From: JBAZQS01 sp041645075
Lineage (GTDB): Bacteria; Patescibacteriota; Patescibacteriia; 2-01-FULL-39-33
Reading direction: 5' to 3'
Assembly: GCA_041645075.1 (NCBI GenBank)
Contig: JBAZQS010000002.1
Span: 1-64,000, forward strand
DNA length: 64,000 nucleotides
The notes beneath the pieces were generated by a model, which ran no database searches, was not told the origin of the DNA, and saw only the letters and a program-made list of their open reading frames with translations. A program made the position numbers and the translations under genes. Of the stretch, positions 59,695-64,000 are shown one piece after another (positions within the stretch are counted from its first letter, which is position 1; every line of letters begins with the position of its first letter).

Positions 59695-60654
59695 ATGAAA
59701 AAATCCGAAACTTCCATAATTAAACACATTCCTACTTTTCTTGAGTATTGTGAGGTGGAAAAGGGTTTAAGCCCCGTTTCAACCCATAATTACCATAATT
59801 TCCTTAAGCCGTTTGTGGAATGGCTCAAAATACATAAATTAGACCAAATTAAGCCCCATAATCTTAGTCCGGATCATATTTGGGATTACCGTCTTTATCT
59901 ATCTCATAAAAAGGATTATAAAGGTCAGTATATTAAAAAAACGAGCCAAAGTTATTATTTACGAGCATTGCGCAATTTACTTAATTACTTTGCTAATAGA
60001 GATATTATATCTTTATCCGCGGAAAAAATTAAATTACCAAAGTTAACCGACAAAGATAAAAAAATTAAATTTTTAAAATTTGAACAAGTGGAAAAATTAA
60101 TGGCCATGCCAGATTCAAATATCATTTCTGGCTTAAGGGATAGAGCCATTTTAGAAATACTATTCTCTACTGGTTTGCGAGTATCCGAATTAACTTCGCT
60201 TAACGCTAAATTTTTTAATTTACAAGAATTAAAAAAACATCAAAAAGATGGGTTGGAATTTACAATTTATGGAAAGGGTGGAGTGGCTAGGCCGGTATTT
60301 ATTTCAGAATGCGCCCTATCTTGGCTTATAAGATATATGGAAAAGAGAAAAGATATGTTCGCTCCCCTATTTATTAATTATCAAAAAAATAATAGTGCCG
60401 ATTGTGACCATCGACTATCTTCTAGGTCGGTCGAATCCATTGTTAAAAAATATGCAGTAATGGCCGGCTTACCCGTGGATGCGACACCACACACCCTGCG
60501 GCACAGCTATGCCACCGACTTATTAAATCAAGGAGCGGATTTAAGATCGGTTCAAGAGCTTTTGGGTCATAAAGATATTGGCACGACTCAAATTTATACA
60601 CACGTAACTAATAAAAGACTAAAAGATGTTTATAAAAAATACCATAGCGTATAA
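59695..60654 (+). CDS. Tyrosine recombinase, XerC/XerD type
   Basis: 319 residues from ATG 59695; the frame is open 7 codons further without SD. SAM-like core-binding domain (about 10-100), then the catalytic domain with Arg in FSTGLRVSELTSL (about 162), the HTLRHSYATDLL box (about 266) and Tyr in TTQIYTHV (about 300). All catalytic residues (R-K-H-R-H/W-Y) appear present. It could resolve chromosome dimers or integrate an element. The next three genes are tightly packed behind it. Confidence 0.93.
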   Translation: MKKSETSIIKHIPTFLEYCEVEKGLSPVSTHNYHNFLKPFVEWLKIHKLDQIKPHNLSPDHIWDYRLYLSHKKDYKGQYIKKTSQSYYLRALRNLLNYFANRDIISLSAEKIKLPKLTDKDKKIKFLKFEQVEKLMAMPDSNIISGLRDRAILEILFSTGLRVSELTSLNAKFFNLQELKKHQKDGLEFTIYGKGGVARPVFISECALSWLIRYMEKRKDMFAPLFINYQKNNSADCDHRLSSRSVESIVKKYAVMAGLPVDATPHTLRHSYATDLLNQGADLRSVQELLGHKDIGTTQIYTHVTNKRLKDVYKKYHSV

Positions 60655-60673
60655 AGAAATAAATAAAATAGAT

Positions 60674-61156
60674 ATGGGTTTAACTTGGTTAACTATAGAA
60701 AAATCAATTAAAAAAGAAACTGATTGGCTAAAAAGTAATATTTTCCCTTTTCATTCTGATAAAAATCCACTTAATTTGCCCGATGATACATTTTACAGAT
60801 TAATTGCTATTCTAATTGTTTCTGGGCAAGTTAAAACAACTGAATATTTTTATGACAGTAGCAAAATTATTGGATTTAACTCAGTTCATTCTCCAAATAA
60901 AGAACATGGCACCGAATGGCATAATAATTTAATAAATTATTTGCATGATTATTTTGAAAAACAAGGATTTGAAGTATATACCTCGGAGCCAATGCTATAT
61001 TATGGACAAGCTGATTTAAAGGTTATTTCTGAAAAAGTTATATATTTTGAAATTGATACGGTGGGTATATTTAAGTTGTGGGTAAATTTGAAAAATATGA
61101 AAAATATTAATATAATCATTTTAACATCTAATAAAATTATTAAATTTGAATTATGA
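60674..61156 (+). CDS. Hypothetical, PD-(D/E)XK-like protein
   Basis: About 160 residues from ATG 60674 (frame open to 60626, overlapping the recombinase). Very AT-rich. The N-terminal helices are followed by GTEWHNNLINYLHDYFEKQG and GQADLKVISEKVIYFEIDTV, which has the acidic D...E-x-D pattern and strand spacing of restriction-like folds, though the Lys of the motif is not clear. The function is an inference. It overlaps the next gene by ATGA. Confidence 0.55.
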   Translation: MGLTWLTIEKSIKKETDWLKSNIFPFHSDKNPLNLPDDTFYRLIAILIVSGQVKTTEYFYDSSKIIGFNSVHSPNKEHGTEWHNNLINYLHDYFEKQGFEVYTSEPMLYYGQADLKVISEKVIYFEIDTVGIFKLWVNLKNMKNINIIILTSNKIIKFEL

Positions 61157-61983
61157 AAGATTTGCCAAACATAAATGAATATGTTAAACACTTAAATTCA
61201 AATAATTACGGTAATTCAACGCTGGTTGCATATTTGACTGGCTTGAACCATTTTAAAAAATATCTTACCATTAAGAATATTAAAAATTTTAATGAGATTA
61301 ATATAGAAGTTATTAATCAATTTATTCAAGAATTAAGTATTTCAAATAATACCGCAAATGTATATATAAACGGCGTCAAAAATTATTTCAATTTTTTAGA
61401 AAAATATAAAAGTTTAAATTTTAATTTTAAAATTGAAGACATCAAGGAAATTAAGCGTTCAAAAGTGGTTAATAAGGAGATTGATTACGAACTCATGACC
61501 CGTAGGTTAAATGTAATTAAAAAAAATGATTCCTTATCTTCGAAAAGAGACTATATTATAATACAGCTTGTTATAAAAACAGGGATTAGGATCTCTGATT
61601 TAATTAAGATAAGGGTTGATCAATTTTCGGATGATAGTATTAAAATAAATGACTATTTTTACTACATTGATCGTGAATTATCAAAAGATATTAATGATTA
61701 TTTAAGCCGTTTAGATCATAAGTTCGCGTATCTATTTGTTTCATTCTCGAGAAATATTAAACTTAATGGCGATCAATGCCTAACATCGAGCAGTGTTGCG
61801 AGAATGATCAAAAAAAACTTTGGCAATATTAGTTATAATGGCTTGAAGTCGATTTATTTTAAAAATATAATAGATGATCTTCCAGAGATAGAAACAACTC
61901 ATTGTCATAATATTGGTGGCAAAACTATGATTGATGATTTGTACAAAATAATTAACAATGAAGATGAAAAATATTCAAATTAA
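61153..61983 (+). CDS. Degenerate tyrosine-recombinase-like protein
   Basis: 276 residues. The N-terminal core-binding fold is clear (NSTLVAYLTGLNHFKKYL...FIQELSISNNTANVYINGVK). The catalytic-domain start IKTGIRISDLIKIRVDQF keeps an Arg. The HxxR box is replaced by ISYNGLKSIYFKNI and no catalytic Tyr context is found at the end. It is probably inactive for strand exchange and may act as a DNA-binding partner of the Xer protein upstream. Very AT-rich; coupled by overlap to both neighbours. Confidence 0.7.
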   Translation: MKDLPNINEYVKHLNSNNYGNSTLVAYLTGLNHFKKYLTIKNIKNFNEINIEVINQFIQELSISNNTANVYINGVKNYFNFLEKYKSLNFNFKIEDIKEIKRSKVVNKEIDYELMTRRLNVIKKNDSLSSKRDYIIIQLVIKTGIRISDLIKIRVDQFSDDSIKINDYFYYIDRELSKDINDYLSRLDHKFAYLFVSFSRNIKLNGDQCLTSSSVARMIKKNFGNISYNGLKSIYFKNIIDDLPEIETTHCHNIGGKTMIDDLYKIINNEDEKYSN

Positions 61984-62443
61984 AAAAATTAATCTTAACC
62001 AACTGCCAGAGGTGATAAAAATGACTTGGCAAGCTTTTAATGTTCCCTTTTTGAAAGGCGGGATTATTTCTGATTATAAAGAATCGGAAAATCTAAAAGA
62101 AATGGTGGAAAATAAAAAAATTTTTATCTTAGCCGCATTATCTAATAATAAAATTGTGGGCGCTGTCAGATACAAATCCACCGCCAATGGCCAGAATATT
62201 TATTTATTCAGATTGGCGGTTTTAAAATTTTATCGGTATATGGGCATCGGGTCTAAATTAGTAAAACGAGTGGAAAAAATAACAAAAAAATTGGGCTATA
62301 AAAAGATTAAATTGGATTGCGTGCTGGAAAAGGGCTTATTCCCCTATTATAAAAAATTGGGTTATCGCGTTTATAATATAAAAAAACACGATGACCATTA
62401 TGATGTCTTTATGTATAAGAGGGTCAACTCATTTAAAAAATAA
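61958..62443 (+). CDS. GNAT-type N-acetyltransferase
   Basis: 161 residues (or from ATG 61964). Acetyl-CoA-binding motif FRLAVLKFYRYMGIGSKLVK near 85-105 (R/Q-x-x-G-x-G/A form), followed by the strand LDCVLEKGLFPYYKKLGYRV. Substrate unknown. It overlaps the degenerate recombinase gene, so it is probably on the same transcript, ending at the terminator after it. Confidence 0.85.
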   Translation: MKMKNIQIKKINLNQLPEVIKMTWQAFNVPFLKGGIISDYKESENLKEMVENKKIFILAALSNNKIVGAVRYKSTANGQNIYLFRLAVLKFYRYMGIGSKLVKRVEKITKKLGYKKIKLDCVLEKGLFPYYKKLGYRVYNIKKHDDHYDVFMYKRVNSFKK

Positions 62444-62447
62444 ATTT

Positions 62448-62474
62448 AAAAGCGTCCTAAGGGGACGCTTTTAT
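62448..62474. terminator. Terminator between convergent genes
   Basis: AAAAGCGTCC / GGACGCTTTT around TAAGG. A-run and T-run on opposite sides, so it can work in both directions. Confidence 0.88.
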
Positions 62475-62480
62475 TTCAAC

Positions 62481-62897
62481 TTACTTAATTTTTTTAACCT
62501 TTTCCTCAAAAGGGCGAAGAATCGCTTCCAGCTTGTCATCAAGCAGGTAGTCAAGTTCGGATAAAAATTTGATTATCGCATCTTCAATGTCCAATAAATA
62601 CAATAATCTTAAATTTTCAACTGTTTGTTTTTCTTTTTGTAATACTTGGCGCGCCACATTGCCCAATTGGTAAAATTTGGCCTTACACTTATCACTCATG
62701 AAACTAAGTGCTGTCCAACTGTAAAGATCATCCTTTGTGATTTTGGTATCGTCCTTGGTTAAATGCCGAAAGGTTTGAATTCGAGCATTAATTAAATCCG
62801 GCCAATAATCATCATCAAACGAATGATGACCAATTAACATCTTAATAACCAAGGTAATTACCAAAGAATCGGCTACTGGATTTGAACTGTGCTTCAT
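62481..62897 (-). CDS. Hypothetical helical protein
   Basis: 138 residues, not recognised. Predominantly helical and charged, starting MKHSSNPVADSLVITLVIKM and ending LRPFEEKVKKIK. A strong AAGGAGGAAAG site precedes the ATG, and a bidirectional terminator follows. It sits just downstream of the nucleotidyltransferase gene on the same strand, 38 bases away. Confidence 0.68.
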   Translation of the reverse strand: MKHSSNPVADSLVITLVIKMLIGHHSFDDDYWPDLINARIQTFRHLTKDDTKITKDDLYSWTALSFMSDKCKAKFYQLGNVARQVLQKEKQTVENLRLLYLLDIEDAIIKFLSELDYLLDDKLEAILRPFEEKVKKIK

Positions 62898-62935
62898 TTT
62901 CTTTCCTCCTTGGGCTTAAAATAGCATCAATCTGG

Positions 62936-63358
62936 CTATCTGTCAATTTTTTTATAGCCAGCATTTTTAAGCAATTCAGAACTTGACCTTATTTTACCGC
63001 CACCCACATTATCAATTATCTCAATACCCAACTCTTCGCAGACCGCCGCTTCGGGTATATTACCCGCATTTCTATCGCCGCCGTTGGCAAATATGTCGGG
63101 CTTGACCGCCCTTAATGACTCGCAAACCGACCGGTCTTTGTCTATGGCGATAAATACCTCATCCACGTCTTTTAAGGCGCGGACAATTTCGGCCCGGTCT
63201 TGCTCGGTCATAAAGGGGATGCTGCCTTTTAATTTTACTTGTTCATTATTATTTACAATCACCACTAAATAATCCCCTAATTTTTTGGCCTCTCTTATCA
63301 TTTGCAAATGACCGACATGGAGAGGATTAAAATAACCGCTCACCGCCACCTTTTTCAT
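62936..63358 (-). CDS. Cytidylyltransferase-like nucleotidyltransferase
   Basis: 140 residues. SGYFNPLHVGHLQMIREAKK has the HxGH motif, and the C-terminal GGKIRSSSELLKN is an ISSS/T-like motif. This matches the RfaE-C/TagD-type cytidylyltransferase fold, which couples a sugar or alcohol phosphate to a nucleotide. FANGGDRNAGNIPE near 92 is the usual NGGDR loop of the RfaE-like group. It may supply an activated sugar for surface glycans; substrate not proven. Confidence 0.85.
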   Translation of the reverse strand: MKKVAVSGYFNPLHVGHLQMIREAKKLGDYLVVIVNNNEQVKLKGSIPFMTEQDRAEIVRALKDVDEVFIAIDKDRSVCESLRAVKPDIFANGGDRNAGNIPEAAVCEELGIEIIDNVGGGKIRSSSELLKNAGYKKIDR

Positions 63359-63380
63359 CGGTATAAATATTATTAATTAA

Positions 63381-63412
63381 TTTTAAAAACGCCGCTCGCA
63401 GCGTTTTTAAAA
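63381..63412. terminator. Terminator of the minus-strand basic protein gene
   Basis: A perfect 12-bp TTTTAAAAACGC / GCGTTTTTAAAA, loop CGCTCGCA, immediately after the stop codon. Confidence 0.85.
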
Positions 63413-63643
63413 TCACTTTTTTCGGCCACGCCTTTTTTTAATTGCACCCATACCGACCACTAGGGCGGCGGCGCCGGCAAGGCCAACCGCGATTTTCTTT
63501 TTTGTCTTGTCGTCTAATTTATCATATTTGCCCTTCAATTCTCTGGCCTTATCCATAAGACCGTCTCCCACCCTTTTAATTTCCTCAATCCCCCGCTCTA
63601 AATTTACCTTTGATTTTTTGTTGTTTTTCTTTTTGGTTGCCAT
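63413..63643 (-). CDS. Small Lys-rich protein with one hydrophobic helix
   Basis: 76 residues. Basic N terminus (MATKKKNNKKSKVNLERG), a helical middle (GDGLMDKARELKGKYDKL), then a single hydrophobic stretch (IAVGLAGAAALVVGMGAI) and a KKRRGRKK tail. It may be a small membrane-associated, nucleic-acid- or envelope-binding protein; no family recognised. Confidence 0.7.
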   Translation of the reverse strand: MATKKKNNKKSKVNLERGIEEIKRVGDGLMDKARELKGKYDKLDDKTKKKIAVGLAGAAALVVGMGAIKKRRGRKK

Positions 63644-63663
63644 AAATTTATGATTAATTATAT

Positions 63664-63849
63664 TGAGATGGTTACAAAACTATATTTCTCTAAATTTGTC
63701 CTTTTTGGCTGCGACTTCGTCGGGCGGGCGTAAAAAGATTCTCACCGCCCCGATGTTACGTCGGGGCGGCTCAAATCTTTTTCCTGGCCCTCCTTGTCTC
63801 GCTCAAAAAGTCCTAAATTTATAGATAAAATAGTTTTGTAACCATCTCA
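63664..63849. mobile_element. MITE-like element with long terminal inverted repeats
   Basis: The ends are inverted repeats of about 50 bases with a near-perfect outer part: TGAGATGGTTACAAAACTAT on the left and its complement at the right end (63849). The interior holds a GC-rich palindrome CCGCCCCGA...TCGGGGCGG inside AAAGATT/AATCTTT. At 186 bp it has no room for a transposase. A solo end lies at 43506-43537. No clear target-site duplication beyond a few AT bases. Confidence 0.72.
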
Positions 63850-63884
63850 TTGATTTATATTAACAGAAAAAAATAAAAAATTCC

Positions 63885-63922
63885 AATTTAAAAGGGGTGT
63901 CTTAATAGGCCCCTTTTAAATT
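63885..63922. terminator. Perfect hairpin terminator
   Basis: AATTTAAAAGGGG / CCCCTTTTAAATT (13 bp) with a 12-base loop. It lies downstream of the Cys-rich minus-strand gene at the window end. Confidence 0.8.
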
Positions 63923-63929
63923 ATGCCAA

Positions 63930-64000
63930 TCACTCTTTTTCTGAACAGCCGCAGCCACAGCCCGCTTCGCAGGAACAGCAATGATAGCAAACCGCGGGCT
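63930..64000 (-). CDS. C-terminal end of a Cys-rich protein (partial)
   Basis: Only about 22 residues are visible, ending with TGA at 63932: PAVCYHCCSCEAGCGCGCSE then KE. Eight of 22 are Cys in CxxCCxC and CxCxC patterns, as in metal-cluster or metallothionein-like tails. The gene continues beyond the window. The next minus-strand frames are not Cys-patterned, so this frame is the likely one, supported by a terminator just after. Confidence 0.55.
   Translation of the reverse strand, partial: PAVCYHCCSCEAGCGCGCSEKE

Overview
The window looks like a chromosomal segment of a streamlined, AT-leaning bacterium, most likely of the Candidate Phyla Radiation (Patescibacteria, Parcubacteria-like). 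This is inferred from gene families rather than from any rRNA. The signs are a DUF4012 protein, a CxxC-x17-CxxC zinc-ribbon protein, large TM-anchored proteins with DUF11-like repeats, compact housekeeping genes with AT-rich leaders lacking Shine-Dalgarno (SD) sites, and tRNA genes mostly without encoded CCA.

Layout. 1-5.7 kb is a surface-glycan cluster: a sugar transferase end and three GT4 glycosyltransferases, interrupted by an AT-rich methyltransferase and a GNAT gene. 5.7-16 kb holds a protein behind a triple-hairpin leader, a DUF4012 protein, an alpha/beta hydrolase, a DUF11-like surface protein, tgt, a MraY/WecA-like transferase, a DUF192 protein and rplU. recR and dnaB lie on the minus strand and flank a ~450-nt apparent non-coding RNA at about 17.0-17.46 kb that has its own promoter and terminator. 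At 19 kb a broken tRNA-Lys copy, interrupted in its D-loop, sits just before an intact tRNA-Lys. From 19.5 to 30.2 kb runs a same-strand block whose genes mostly have strong SD sites: a PD-(D/E)XK-like protein, two membrane-anchored coiled-coil proteins, a VWA protein, an ABC ATPase, a giant FtsX/MacB-like permease, a RuvA-C-like membrane protein and an M50-like peptidase. I read it as an undescribed envelope ABC-VWA system.

30-43.5 kb carries a P-type ATPase, a PH-domain protein, division genes (ftsB-like, ftsE, ftsX, RlpA-like), a parvulin, tRNAs Thr/Gly/Gln, a 24-residue basic protein, dxr-ispE and guaA. 43.5-49.8 kb has an acidic 51-residue protein, rlmN, pyrE- and pyrF-type genes and a UvrD-nuclease fusion. 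49.9-51.05 kb is an RNA-rich intergenic region: a consensus promoter, a leader hairpin, a 48-residue membrane peptide, a multibranched RNA fold and a separate small RNA. 51-58.2 kb holds pheS, pheT, lysS and serS. The end of the window has an ftsQ-like gene, a Xer recombinase followed by a nuclease-like protein and a degenerate recombinase, a nucleotidyltransferase, and a 186-bp MITE-like element.

Two global patterns stand out. GC-rich palindromic repeats are inserted in frame in at least five places in genes, and related palindromes recur between genes. Genes also fall into two start-site classes, housekeeping genes without SD and accessory genes with strong SD.
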